Below are positions 53,813 to 62,931 of a stretch of 64,000 nucleotides of DNA, piece after piece. The position numbers were made by a program, and so were the translations under genes. This DNA comes from an uncultured Acetatifactor sp. GTDB lineage: Bacteria > Bacillota > Clostridia > Lachnospirales > Lachnospiraceae. Each line of letters opens with the position of its first letter. The first letter of the stretch is position 1. The notes below the pieces were generated by a model that saw only the letters and a program-made list of their open reading frames with translations, was not told the origin of the DNA and ran no database searches. The stretch covers positions 20,367 to 84,366 of the forward strand of contig CAJUAB010000008.1 of assembly GCA_910583845.1 (NCBI GenBank), in the 5' to 3' direction.

Positions 53813-54130
53813 CCGGATCAAAGGATGATCAAAATATGCCGACCTGCGCGGGAATATCTGCGACAAACCGAAACTGTACGCCCCGAGGAAATTGTTTCCG
53901 CATTTGAACAGCTTCCATCAACAGGTTCATGCGTGGACAATCAGGCGTAATGTAGAAAGTACAAGACGCAGGATGCATGAATCAAATTGGCCAGGCTGCA
54001 AGTAACTATAGTCCAAAAGCCAGCTGGATGGAGTACTGGGCAGTAAACGCGCAAAGGTGCACATTTCGTATTCAATACAATTACCACACGGTGATTAAGA
54101 GATCGAATGATCTCCATAAGGAGGAATGAA

Positions 54131-55027
54131 ATGCTGATTGACAATACTGTTGTGTATTCAAAAGAACATAAAATAGAAATTGGTCATCCCGGCAAAAATC
54201 TTTACTACTACTTCGACTATGATGAGCGTTCCTACTCGATCAATATGGAATTCCAGCATTTTCATCAGTTTTACGAGATGTGCGTTTTTTTGGACGAAAA
54301 GGCAGGACATCTGGTGGACGGCGTCTGGTATGATATGCGCTGCTGTGATATTGTGGCCCTGCGCCCCACCTTGCTGCATAAGACGAAATATCCGGAGGGG
54401 GCGCCCAGCAAGCGCCTGATCATTCAATTCTCCATCCCCCCGATGATATCCGCTTTCGAAAATTGTATGAAAAATATATATGGTATCTTTGACAGCGTCT
54501 GTCCCATCTATCGTTTTGAGGGACGCTGTAAAAAAATGGTGCTGGAAAAACTGAATGATATCTACTATCTGTCTCAGACTCCTAATGAACTGACCGAACT
54601 TGCCATCCACAACAAATTTGTGGAATTTCTGAGCCTGATTTACTTAAACCGGGACAAAAACATCTATGCCAATCATGTGGACTTCGACAACATCACCAAC
54701 AAGGTGTACAGCATCACCGCCTACATACACAGCCACTTTGTGGAAGAGCTTTCCCTGGAGACCATCTCCAGAAAATTTTACATCAGCAGTTATTATCTGT
54801 CTCATCAGTTCAAACGGATCACAGGTTTTACACTGACAGACTATATCCAGATGACAAGGATCAGCAACGCTCAGACCATGCTGCTCTCCACGGACAATCC
54901 CATAACGGACATTGCCTTTTTATGCGGCTTCTCCAGCTTTTCTCAGTTTAACAGGGCCTTCAACAAGTTTCTGCACCAGTCCCCCTCCGCTTTCCGCAGA
55001 AACAACAGCTCCCAGCAGCTCCCTTAA
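54131..55027 (+). CDS. AraC family transcriptional regulator
   Basis: A 298-residue regulator. The N-terminal cupin-like sensing domain (about 1-150) contains HFHQFYEMCVFLDEKAGHLV. The C-terminal pair of helix-turn-helix motifs (about 195-290) includes ELSLETISRKFYISSYYLSH, FKRITGFTLTDYIQMTRI and DIAFLCGFSSFSQFNRAFNK. It is the only regulator inside the carbohydrate island and the obvious candidate to read the shared control regions upstream of GH38 and HAD-GH105. ATG 54131 follows AAGGAGGAATGAA. Confidence 0.92.
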   Translation: MLIDNTVVYSKEHKIEIGHPGKNLYYYFDYDERSYSINMEFQHFHQFYEMCVFLDEKAGHLVDGVWYDMRCCDIVALRPTLLHKTKYPEGAPSKRLIIQFSIPPMISAFENCMKNIYGIFDSVCPIYRFEGRCKKMVLEKLNDIYYLSQTPNELTELAIHNKFVEFLSLIYLNRDKNIYANHVDFDNITNKVYSITAYIHSHFVEELSLETISRKFYISSYYLSHQFKRITGFTLTDYIQMTRISNAQTMLLSTDNPITDIAFLCGFSSFSQFNRAFNKFLHQSPSAFRRNNSSQQLP

Positions 55028-55048
55028 CAGGGGCCTTTGCCGCCGTTT

Positions 55049-56737
55049 TCACAGGTCTTCATCATCATCCAGAAACTCCGACAATTCCCGGCGTGTCTCC
55101 GCGATCTCCTGGTGATCGCCACCCTTCAGCGCCGCTTCAAAGCGATTCATATAGTGATCCAGATTCCTGCGCCTGTCGCCCAGCGATTCCTCGTACATAC
55201 GTTCCGCCCGCAGCAGTACCAGCCGGTTTTCCTCCTGGTCCCGGGGCTGTATCTTTAAGTAGGCCAGCTCCTCCATACGCTTCGCGATCTCTTCATCGGT
55301 CATGGTATTGTCCACTCCCTTGATAATCATCTTCTGGCAAAGGCCGGTGGACACCACCTTCACCTCCACCTCCAGCAGAGAATTGATATCATAGGTGTAG
55401 GTCACATCCACGGATTCCTGTCCCTTGGGAGCCTTGGGCAGCTCTATAGTCATCTCGCCCAGATACAGATTATTTCTGGCAAAACGACTCTCCCCCTGCA
55501 GCACACGTACCCTGACCTTGTCCTGATTGTCCCGCACGGTGTACATGCGCTCCGTATGGCTGGCCGGAATCACGGTATTGCGCTCAATGATGGGACAGAA
55601 GCGCCCGTCCTCGAATTTGCCTTCCTCATATTCCACTACCACTTCCGTGCCCAGAGTAAAGGAACACACATCCGTCAGAATAACTTCCTTCACTTCCTCC
55701 CGTCGCTCTTTCATGGCGGCCTGCACCGCCGCCCCCAGCGCCACGGCCTCGTCCGGATTCATGTTGGTATCCGGGAATTTCCTGAAAAGCCGGATCAGAA
55801 AATCCCGGACCACGGACAGCCTTGTGGCGCCTCCTATGAGCAGGATTTCATCTATATCACCCAGCTTGAGTCCCGCGTCGGACAGACTCTTTTTTACCGG
55901 TTCCCGTATCTTATTCAGCAGTTCCTCGCAGGCATCCTCATATTCCCTGTATCTGATCTCCGATTCCAGCTCCTTCCCATCAATCAGACATTTCATGATC
56001 ACCCGGTCACTGCCGCTTATGGCACACTTCGCCTTCTCCGCCTGTTTGTACAGACGCACCTGCTCCTTTTCGGACAGACTGCTCATGGCCAGCTTCTGCT
56101 TCTGCATGAAGAGCTTGCCCATCACCTCCGTGAAGTCCTCCCCGCCCAGATAGTTGTCGCCTGCCACGGCCCGCACTTCCAGAATATTGTGGTACAGCTC
56201 CAATATGGACACGTCAAAAGTTCCGCCGCCCAGATCAAACACCAGAAACTTTGTGTCCCTTGTCTTGTCATACAGTCCATAAGCCACGGCTGCCGCTGTG
56301 GGTTCAGAGATCATTCGTTCCACGGTAAGGCCCGCCAGCTCTCCGGCGCGCTTGGTAGCTTTGCGGCGCTTGTCGTCAAAATACGCCGGCACACTGATCA
56401 CAGCCTCCGTGACCTCCTCCCCCAGAAAGGCTTCCGCGTCCTCTTTCAGGGAGCGTAGCACAAAGCTGGACAGTTCCTCCGGCCTGTACAGATGACCGCT
56501 CAGATTATACTGTCTCTCTGTTCCCATGCTGCGCTTGAAAGCGCTGGCTACGGAGTCCGGATACAGGCTCATGCGCTCCCGGGCCGTCTCGCCCACATAA
56601 ATATTGCCATCCTCATCCACGCTGACCACCGAAGGAGTCAGATTCTTGCCCAGGCGGTTGGGGATAATCCTGGGGCCTTCCTCCGAGAAACAGGCAATCA
56701 GACTGTTGGTTGTTCCCAAATCAATTCCTACTATCAT
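55049..56737 (-). CDS. HscC-like Hsp70 chaperone
   Basis: A 562-residue Hsp70 paralogue, shorter than DnaK (about 610-640). The ATPase domain is complete: IVGIDLGTTNSLIACF, VISVPAYFDDKRRKATKRA, EPTAAAVAYGLYD, FLVFDLGGGTFDVSILEL and EILLIGGATRLSVV. A substrate-binding beta domain (about 375-480) and a short helical lid (to 562, ending FLDDDEDL) follow. Size and the neighbouring J-like/TPR gene recall E. coli HscC with DjlB/DjlC. ATG 56737 has AAAGAGG upstream. Its clients are unknown. Confidence 0.9.
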   Translation of the reverse strand: MIVGIDLGTTNSLIACFSEEGPRIIPNRLGKNLTPSVVSVDEDGNIYVGETARERMSLYPDSVASAFKRSMGTERQYNLSGHLYRPEELSSFVLRSLKEDAEAFLGEEVTEAVISVPAYFDDKRRKATKRAGELAGLTVERMISEPTAAAVAYGLYDKTRDTKFLVFDLGGGTFDVSILELYHNILEVRAVAGDNYLGGEDFTEVMGKLFMQKQKLAMSSLSEKEQVRLYKQAEKAKCAISGSDRVIMKCLIDGKELESEIRYREYEDACEELLNKIREPVKKSLSDAGLKLGDIDEILLIGGATRLSVVRDFLIRLFRKFPDTNMNPDEAVALGAAVQAAMKERREEVKEVILTDVCSFTLGTEVVVEYEEGKFEDGRFCPIIERNTVIPASHTERMYTVRDNQDKVRVRVLQGESRFARNNLYLGEMTIELPKAPKGQESVDVTYTYDINSLLEVEVKVVSTGLCQKMIIKGVDNTMTDEEIAKRMEELAYLKIQPRDQEENRLVLLRAERMYEESLGDRRRNLDHYMNRFEAALKGGDHQEIAETRRELSEFLDDDEDL

Positions 56738-56780
56738 AGTATTCCTCTTTCCACAATGGCTTTTCGCACATTTCTTTCCA

Positions 56781-59771
56781 TCAACCCTGCTCGCCAAAGC
56801 ACATATGTCTGATGGCCAGCATATATTCATCCTGGGGCTGCGTCTCCAGATTGCGGTCCAGACGCTCCCGGGCCTCCTGCTTGCGGCCTCTGCGGAGCAT
56901 CAGCAGAATTCTCACCGCCTCCATCTCCTTACAGATGGCATATGTACAGAAGTTGCAGCACTCGCATTTGCTCTCCCGGTCAACCATCTCCTGTAGCTTC
57001 TGATCGTTCTCCGTATAATAAGCCGCCAGGACTTCGATCTGCAAATGCCCTTTCTCCTGCTCATAATATTCGTTTTTACGGGCAAACTGCTCCTGCCGGA
57101 GCCAGTCCTGCAGCTTCGCCGCATACTTTTTCCCCAGCTTTTCTTCCCCGCACAGAATAAAAGCGAACACGGCATCACACATGGTTCCCTCGGCGCCGTT
57201 CAGATTCGGGTGGAAGTTAAGCGCGCTGACAAATGCCCTGACTGCGCTTTCCCTTTCCCCAAAGATCAGTTCCGTCCAGCCCAGGCTGACATAATAGTCG
57301 CTGTAGCCCGCATTGCTTTTCTTGATCCTGCTGCGCAGTTTTCCCAGGGCGCTCTCGTCTATGTTCAGATGTGCGGCCCACTTTTTCAGCACATCCCTGG
57401 CTTCCTGCTGCTGCCCTGTAACCTGATACATATCCGCCAGCTTGTCATACAGCCCGGCGGGGTCTTTGGCATAAGCGCTCTCAAATATTTTCGCCGCCAT
57501 CTCATATCTGCCGTTCCGGATATATCCTGTGGCAATCTTACCCAGCCTGTAAATGCTGATATTCAGCTTCCCGCTCTCGGCATAACGCATATACTGTTCC
57601 AGATATTCCAGCGCTTTCCCGTAATCCGCAAGACGCAGATACAGATCTGCCATATCCATGCTGGCCCCCGGCTGTAAATCCCCCTCCGTGTCATAAAGGA
57701 TGGCCTTGCGCAGACAGATAATGGCCTGGTCATAATCTCCCTGATGCTTATAAACCTGGCTCATACCGTTCAGGGCATAGATCTGCTGCGGCACATAGGC
57801 CAGCACCTGCTCATAGTCCTTGACCGCCTCCTGATAGTGATGGGCCGCCTTGTGGAAAATCCCCCTCTCCACCAGCAGATAAGCCCCCGGTGCCTGATAC
57901 AGATATTCCGTCAGCTGTTTCAGCCCCGGCTCATAAAAGGAGAGATCTCCATTTTCCACATGATCCAGAAAGACCTTCCGGAATTTCTCCACTTTCTTCT
58001 GTATCAGCTCTGTGCTGGTCTTATGATCCTTCTGGTAGGCATAAGCGTCCAGGTACACGCTCTCAATGCCTTTTTCCCGGGCATCGTCCAGCAATTCCTC
58101 CAATTCTTTGGTATACTCCAGATCCAGATAAACCTTGGCCATATCCACATAGGGCCTGACGTAATCGGGAAAGCACTGAACCAGCTGTTTGCCTGTCTGT
58201 ATCACGCCGGAAGCGTCCCATTGCCTGCGGTAAGCCTCCAGCGCCGTGGCCAGCGCCGCGTAAACCCGGTACTCCTGCACCAGGCGTCCCACCAGGTCCT
58301 GGCATTTCTCATACTCTTCCATCTCCAGATACGTCTGGGCACGCTCCATCAGCACACCGATGTCATGCGGATTAACCGCTTCCATGGCATCCGCCTCCTC
58401 CAGAGCCAGTTCATAGTAGGATTTGTCCAGATACCCCAGGATACGGTAACACTGCATACAGATGGCATGGGACTGGCGAAGCCTGTCCTCGTCCTTCTCC
58501 AGCGCCTCTCCCTCCTGTGTGGGAATACGCTTTTCCAGCGCCTGACGCCATCGTCTGGCATACTCAATGGACTTCTCGTACTCCGCCGCCTCCCGGTAAA
58601 GTTTGGTCATCAGGCCCAGATACTCTTCCACCCGTCCCTGGGGAACCCTGTCCTCAATGGCTTTCACCTGCCGGATTCCCAGAGAAAAACGCTCATCCTG
58701 CAAATAACACCAGCCCAGCTCCAACACATCTTCCGGATTGGAATAGAGGCTGACCTTGCGCTCCAGATCCTTTTCCAGCCCTGCGTTAATCTCCTTGAGC
58801 AGCTGGTGAAAGGTGTCGTCATATCCGGAGGACAGCACCTCCTCCGCGCACTTCTTGGCTCTCTGGTCATCCCCCTGGCCATGATACCACTCGGCCAGAC
58901 GCAGATTCGCTGTATAATGCTTCTCATTTCGTTCCTTGATCCCCTCAAAGCACAGGGCTGCTTCCTGAGTCTGCCCCTGTTCCCACAGCACCTGCGCCAG
59001 GTTGAACTCCACCAGTTCGTCCCCCGGTACCTTCTGTTGCAGCTCCCTCAGACAGCGGACAGCCTCTTCCTGCCGGTCAGTGGCCTGATAGTATTGAGCC
59101 CGGCATACCTCCATGCAGGGGTGCCAGATCCCCATGCGGTCGCTCTCCTCCAGCAATTGAGCCGCATATTCCAGCTTCTTTTCCTGCAAAGCCCCCCAGC
59201 AGTTGTCATAACACTGCAAAAAGGAATCATAATCCCCATCCTGTGGACCTTCAAACTGGGAAAACTCCACTTCCTCCCCCCTGGTCACACGGCTGATCAG
59301 ATAGTCAATGAAATCCGCCGGAAACTTCTCCTTCAGACGGGTCTGATTTTTGCTTATTTGCAGCTTTTCCTCCAACAGATTCCAGATCTCTGTGGGCAGC
59401 TTGAAATGCCTCATCAGAAATACCAGCAGCTTCTCCTGGCACTCCGCCTCTCCGTCCAGCGACTGATAAATATCCTGAGAGAACAATTCCCGCCAGGCCT
59501 CCAGATTCTGTCTGCCTGCCAAAGTGCCATAAAGCGCGGCGGCCTGAGCCACCCACTGCCCTGTCTCCGTGGTATCCTCCTGCTCTTCTTCCTCCGGGGG
59601 CTGGCGAAGCAGGGCCAGCGCCTCCTCATAGGCCTGGCGCAGACGTTTAAAGCCCTCCGGGTTATCCTCCGGATTGGTCACTGCCAGCCTCTCCCGGTAA
59701 GCCGCCTTGATCTTTCGCTCCTCCCCGGTCTCACTGATGCCCAATACGCTGAAAATCTCTGTTTTTTCCAT
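56781..59771 (-). CDS. Large TPR protein with degenerate J-like domain
   Basis: A 996-residue protein. Residues about 1-55 look like a J domain: EIFSVLGISETGEERKIKAAY (helices I-II) then NPEDNPEGFKRLRQAYEEAL (loop and helix III). The HPD tripeptide needed to stimulate Hsp70 is NPE here. From about residue 170 to the end the protein is almost entirely helical with TPR-type repeats (for example AAHHYQEAVKDYEQVLAYVP). A cysteine cluster (CECCNFCTYAIC) lies near the C-terminus. It is 43 bp upstream of the HscC-like gene and probably its co-chaperone. ATG 59771 follows GCAGGG. Confidence 0.82.
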   Translation of the reverse strand: MEKTEIFSVLGISETGEERKIKAAYRERLAVTNPEDNPEGFKRLRQAYEEALALLRQPPEEEEQEDTTETGQWVAQAAALYGTLAGRQNLEAWRELFSQDIYQSLDGEAECQEKLLVFLMRHFKLPTEIWNLLEEKLQISKNQTRLKEKFPADFIDYLISRVTRGEEVEFSQFEGPQDGDYDSFLQCYDNCWGALQEKKLEYAAQLLEESDRMGIWHPCMEVCRAQYYQATDRQEEAVRCLRELQQKVPGDELVEFNLAQVLWEQGQTQEAALCFEGIKERNEKHYTANLRLAEWYHGQGDDQRAKKCAEEVLSSGYDDTFHQLLKEINAGLEKDLERKVSLYSNPEDVLELGWCYLQDERFSLGIRQVKAIEDRVPQGRVEEYLGLMTKLYREAAEYEKSIEYARRWRQALEKRIPTQEGEALEKDEDRLRQSHAICMQCYRILGYLDKSYYELALEEADAMEAVNPHDIGVLMERAQTYLEMEEYEKCQDLVGRLVQEYRVYAALATALEAYRRQWDASGVIQTGKQLVQCFPDYVRPYVDMAKVYLDLEYTKELEELLDDAREKGIESVYLDAYAYQKDHKTSTELIQKKVEKFRKVFLDHVENGDLSFYEPGLKQLTEYLYQAPGAYLLVERGIFHKAAHHYQEAVKDYEQVLAYVPQQIYALNGMSQVYKHQGDYDQAIICLRKAILYDTEGDLQPGASMDMADLYLRLADYGKALEYLEQYMRYAESGKLNISIYRLGKIATGYIRNGRYEMAAKIFESAYAKDPAGLYDKLADMYQVTGQQQEARDVLKKWAAHLNIDESALGKLRSRIKKSNAGYSDYYVSLGWTELIFGERESAVRAFVSALNFHPNLNGAEGTMCDAVFAFILCGEEKLGKKYAAKLQDWLRQEQFARKNEYYEQEKGHLQIEVLAAYYTENDQKLQEMVDRESKCECCNFCTYAICKEMEAVRILLMLRRGRKQEARERLDRNLETQPQDEYMLAIRHMCFGEQG

Positions 59772-59844
59772 AATAATCCCTGCACCTCTACCATTTTGGC
59801 ACAACAGAAACCGCACTCCGCGAATTCTATTGCCATAAACGAAA

Positions 59845-59875
59845 ACAGGCCGCCACAGAGCCCGGCACCGCCTGT
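59845..59875 (-). terminator. glyS operon terminator
   Basis: Minus-strand ACAGGC...GCCTGT stem with an inner GCC/GGC pairing, followed by TTTTCGTTT, 43 bp beyond the glyS stop. Confidence 0.78.
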
Positions 59876-59917
59876 ATCAGACGACGCCGGTTCCCAGAGC
59901 AGCCCTATCCCTTTTTC

Positions 59918-61306
59918 CTAAAACAAAAACTTATCCGCAAAGTAAGCATCCAGTTCCGCGATGGCTACCCGCTCCTGCTCCATGGAGTCACGGAAACGCA
60001 CGGTGACGCAGTTATCCGTTTCAGAGTCAAAATCATAAGTCACACAGAAAGGTGTACCGATCTCGTCCTGCCGACGGTAACGCTTGCCGATATTGCCCCT
60101 GTCGTCATATTCGCAGTTATATCTCCTGGACAGCTGCCCATACACCTTCTCCGCGCCTTCGGCCAGCTTCTTGGAGAGAGGAAGCACACCGATCTTCACC
60201 GGTGCCAGAGCCGGGTGGAAACGCATCACCGTGCGCATGTCGCCGTCCCCCAGATCCTCTTCATCATAGGCCGAACACAGAAACGCCAGCACCACACGGT
60301 CCGCGCCCAGTGAGGGCTCCACCACGTAGGGCACATATTTCTCTTTTTTCTCATCGTCAAAATAGGACATATCCTCGCCGGAGGTATTCTGGTGCTGTGT
60401 CAGGTCATAGTCCGTCCTGTCCGCAATCCCCCACAGTTCACCCCAGCCAAAGGGGAATAGGAACTCAATGTCTGTGGTGCCCTTGCTGTAGAAACACAGT
60501 TCCTCAGGACTGTGGTCCCGGAGCTTGATCTCCTCCTCACGGATGCCAAGAGACAGAAGCCAGTCCCTGCAAAACGCCCTCCAGTACCGGAACCACTCCA
60601 GATCCGTGCCGGGCTCGCAGAAAAACTCCAGTTCCATCTGTTCAAACTCTCTGGTGCGGAAAGTGAAGTTGCCGGGAGTAATTTCGTTGCGGAAAGCCTT
60701 ACCGATCTGACCGATGCCGAAGGGAACCTTCTTTCTGGAAGTTCTCTGCACATTCTTAAAATTCACAAAGATACCCTGCGCGGTCTCGGGCCGCAGATAC
60801 ACGGTATTCTTGGCATCTTCGGTCACCCCCTGAAAAGTCTTGAACATCAGATTGAACTGACGGATATCTGTAAAATTGTGCTTGCCGCAGCTGGGACAGG
60901 GAATCCGATGCTCCTCCACAAAGTTCTTCATGCGTTCCTGATCCCAGGCATCCACACTCTCTTCCAAAGCGATGCCCTCCTGCTCACAAAAATCCTCAAT
61001 CAGCTTATCCGCCCGGAAACGCTCATGGCATTCCCGGCAATCCATCAGAGGGTCCGAAAAGCCGCCCAGATGACCGCTGGCCTCCCAGGTCCTGGGATTC
61101 ATGAGAATCGCGCAGTCCACACCCACATTGTATGGATTCTCCTGCACAAACTTCTGCCACCAGGCTTTTTTGACATTGTTCTTAAGTTCTACACCCAGAT
61201 TGCCATAATCCCATGTGTTGGCCAGGCCGCCATATATCTCGGAACCCTGATAGATAAAGCCTCTCGACTTGGCCACCGCGATAATTTTCTCCATTGTCTT
61301 TTCCAT
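59918..61306 (-). CDS. glyS: Glycyl-tRNA synthetase (dimeric type)
   Basis: A 462-residue single-chain class II glycyl-tRNA synthetase (GlyQS-like alpha2 form, as in Gram-positives). The start KIIAVAKSRGFIYQGSEIYG is typical. Motif 2 lies in RNEITPGNFTFRTREFEQME, and LGADRVVLAFLCSAYDEED is motif 3. The C-terminal anticodon-binding domain follows (PVKIGVLPLSKKLAEGAEK). No T-box precedes it; only 39 bp separate it from the lipoprotein gene, so it is read from a promoter upstream of that gene. Confidence 0.97.
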   Translation of the reverse strand: MEKTMEKIIAVAKSRGFIYQGSEIYGGLANTWDYGNLGVELKNNVKKAWWQKFVQENPYNVGVDCAILMNPRTWEASGHLGGFSDPLMDCRECHERFRADKLIEDFCEQEGIALEESVDAWDQERMKNFVEEHRIPCPSCGKHNFTDIRQFNLMFKTFQGVTEDAKNTVYLRPETAQGIFVNFKNVQRTSRKKVPFGIGQIGKAFRNEITPGNFTFRTREFEQMELEFFCEPGTDLEWFRYWRAFCRDWLLSLGIREEEIKLRDHSPEELCFYSKGTTDIEFLFPFGWGELWGIADRTDYDLTQHQNTSGEDMSYFDDEKKEKYVPYVVEPSLGADRVVLAFLCSAYDEEDLGDGDMRTVMRFHPALAPVKIGVLPLSKKLAEGAEKVYGQLSRRYNCEYDDRGNIGKRYRRQDEIGTPFCVTYDFDSETDNCVTVRFRDSMEQERVAIAELDAYFADKFLF

Positions 61307-61345
61307 AATACCCTCCTCCTGTTTATGTCCCGCATATCTTCTATT

Positions 61346-61984
61346 TTATTTTATCACCACGTATTTCAGACCTTCTCCCTCCGTGCCGTCCGCATAGCCG
61401 GAGTCGGTTATCCGCACGTTGCCGCCGATATACTGTACCTTGGATGGGCAGCGGATCTGAAGGGCCTCCTCAAAGATTACCACCATGCTGTCTCCGATTT
61501 TCTCCAGCTGCTCCGGCGTGACCGCCGTCCCCTTCTTCACGTCCTGCAATACCGCGGCCAGGTCATAGCCTGCCGACAGGGCCTCGCCCACCGTGCCGTA
61601 AAACAGCTCGCAGGGCTGCTTATCCACCAGAGCCCTGTAATCCTCATAGACCTCACTGTCCGCAAAGTGAAGGGCAACCATAACCTGTGCTCTGTTTTCT
61701 TCCAGATGGCTCACCTGTTCCACCGCCACCGGTCCTCCCTCTTCGGATGCTCCTCCCAGATAATCCCGTACCTCCTGACGGATCATACCATCCAGTTCCT
61801 CCAGCTGGTAATCCTCCCTGTCAAAATCCTCTACACGGCATTGGGTAAAACTTCCGTCGGCCGCCAGCACAATCGTGGAGGTGCGGATGGGCTCTTCCGC
61901 CGTTTGTCCGCTGCAGCCCGCCAGGGCCAGCATACATGCTCCCAGCGCTGTCAGCACCGCAATCGCTCTTCTCCTGCCTTTCAT
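61346..61984 (-). CDS. Lipoprotein of unknown function
   Basis: A 212-residue exported lipoprotein. The leader RRRAIAVLTALGACMLALAG ends at a lipobox cysteine (LAGC, about residue 23). The mature part is acidic with no domain I recognise. Between recO and glyS, similar small lipoproteins are common in this clade, but I know of no function. The ATG follows AAAGGACAG. It is first after the internal promoter and 39 bp upstream of glyS. Confidence 0.8.
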   Translation of the reverse strand: MKGRRRAIAVLTALGACMLALAGCSGQTAEEPIRTSTIVLAADGSFTQCRVEDFDREDYQLEELDGMIRQEVRDYLGGASEEGGPVAVEQVSHLEENRAQVMVALHFADSEVYEDYRALVDKQPCELFYGTVGEALSAGYDLAAVLQDVKKGTAVTPEQLEKIGDSMVVIFEEALQIRCPSKVQYIGGNVRITDSGYADGTEGEGLKYVVIK

Positions 61985-62026
61985 ATCAGTCTGTCCTTTC
62001 CCTCCAAACGCTAAAGCATCTTCTTT

Positions 62027-62055
62027 ATTATAGCCGACTTGTCCCTGTTTTTCAA
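62027..62055 (-). promoter_or_regulatory. Internal promoter for lipoprotein-glyS
   Basis: Minus-strand TTGAAA (62055-62050), 17 bp, TATAAT (62032-62027). The -35 box overlaps the recO stop codon. A GAAA-capped 9-bp hairpin (GTCTCTGTT/AACAGGGAC) overlaps the same bases. Confidence 0.72.
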
Positions 62056-62702
62056 CAGAGACTTTTCAGAATTTCCAGGCTTTTGAATGTACGCCCGAGA
62101 ATTTTTTCGCAATACCAGGCGGCCTCTTCCTGGAGCTGGGCCAGCACCCTGGGCGTCACCGTGAATGTGTATAGCTTTTCTATGCTGCTGGCCACAATAT
62201 ATTGCAGGGCGTAGACTGTGGATTCATCCAGCCCTCTGTCCTGCCGCACCCCCGGGAACTCTCCGTTTACGGCTATGCTCTTGATCTCATAGACGCACCG
62301 TATCAGTTCGTTGGATATGGACGGCGCGCACAGCGCCCGCAGAGACTGGTACAGGAGTCCGAGCATCTGCCGCTCATCGTTGTTCTCCCTGGTATAATAG
62401 TCCGCAATCTCCGCAAAATACATGCCGTAACAGGCACCTATGTAATCCGTCCGCAATGCTTCAAAATAATTTTGTATCTCCACATCCGATACGTTGTAGG
62501 AAGTCTTTCCCTCATACAGCCTGAACGTACCGAAGGAAAAAGGATTGGTCGCGCTGCTGAGACGACTGCCCGGCTTGCGGGAGCCCTTGACAAAAGCCCC
62601 GATCTTTCCTCTTTCCTTCGTGAGTAAACAGATACGCCTATCATACTCACCGATAGGCGTCTGTTTTAAAATCATTCCTGTCACTATAATAAAATCCTGC
62701 AT
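62052..62702 (-). CDS. recO: DNA repair protein RecO
   Basis: A 216-residue recombination mediator that binds single-stranded DNA and helps RecR load RecA. The N-terminal OB fold starts QDFIIVTGMILKQTPIGEYD, the usual start for this clade, and continues FVKGSRKPGSRLSSATNPFS. The C-terminal helical domain follows (MYFAEIADYYTRENNDERQM). The longer frame to 62795 has no family similarity, and AGGAG sits before ATG 62702. The protein is a little short at the C-terminus and has no zinc-finger cysteines. Confidence 0.93.
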   Translation of the reverse strand: MQDFIIVTGMILKQTPIGEYDRRICLLTKERGKIGAFVKGSRKPGSRLSSATNPFSFGTFRLYEGKTSYNVSDVEIQNYFEALRTDYIGACYGMYFAEIADYYTRENNDERQMLGLLYQSLRALCAPSISNELIRCVYEIKSIAVNGEFPGVRQDRGLDESTVYALQYIVASSIEKLYTFTVTPRVLAQLQEEAAWYCEKILGRTFKSLEILKSLC

Positions 62703-62841
62703 CTGGATCTGCTCCTGACTTTCCCTCTGCCGTTTCCCCGGTCCCCCCGCCACAGGTATACCGCAGATAATCCTCCACCCTCCCGGTGTTTTCAAATCTC
62801 TGCCAGTACCTTGTCCTGCTGTTCTCCGCCGTCTCCTGCAT
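62647..62841 (-). CDS. yqzL: YqzL family small protein
   Basis: A 64-residue protein between era and recO, the same position as yqzL in Bacillus. The N-terminal half RYWQRFENTGRVEDYLRY carries the family pattern W..F..TG....YL.Y. The C-terminal half is low-complexity. The last 56 nt overlap the start of recO in another frame, so the two are probably translationally coupled. ATG 62841 has GGGGGTAG upstream. Function of the family is unknown. Confidence 0.72.
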   Translation of the reverse strand: MQETAENSRTRYWQRFENTGRVEDYLRYTCGGGTGETAEGKSGADPDAGFYYSDRNDFKTDAYR

Positions 62842-62931
62842 GCTTTGCTACCCCCGTTCTTTTGCTGATATAAATAGGGTTTGCAGTTTTGCCTTTTCTA
62901 TGCGTCCGACAGAATCCATGAGCCTTATACG

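Larger units (their letters stand above)
53130..54130. other. 1-kb non-coding region between GH38 and araC-type genes
   Basis: The left part (53159-53347) is the shared control region. The centre (53563-53812) holds four copies of a repeated element. The right part (53820-54130) shows no clear gene; a reading frame ending at 53950 has a plausible-looking tail (about 40 residues) but no ribosome site and runs through two repeat copies. A small hairpin AGATC-GAAT-GATCT is at 54101-54114, just before the araC ribosome site. Confidence 0.75.

Noticed and set aside
53666..53950. A 94-residue plus-strand frame in the 1-kb gap
   Set aside because: No ribosome site, and it translates two copies of the intergenic element (giving similar FLYIP and YFIYTLP segments). 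A decayed gene end near 53830-53950 cannot be excluded.
57744..59921. A 725-codon open frame antisense to the TPR/J-like gene
   Set aside because: It mirrors a repetitive helical gene; the Leu/His/Gln-rich translation is typical of reversed reading of such genes.
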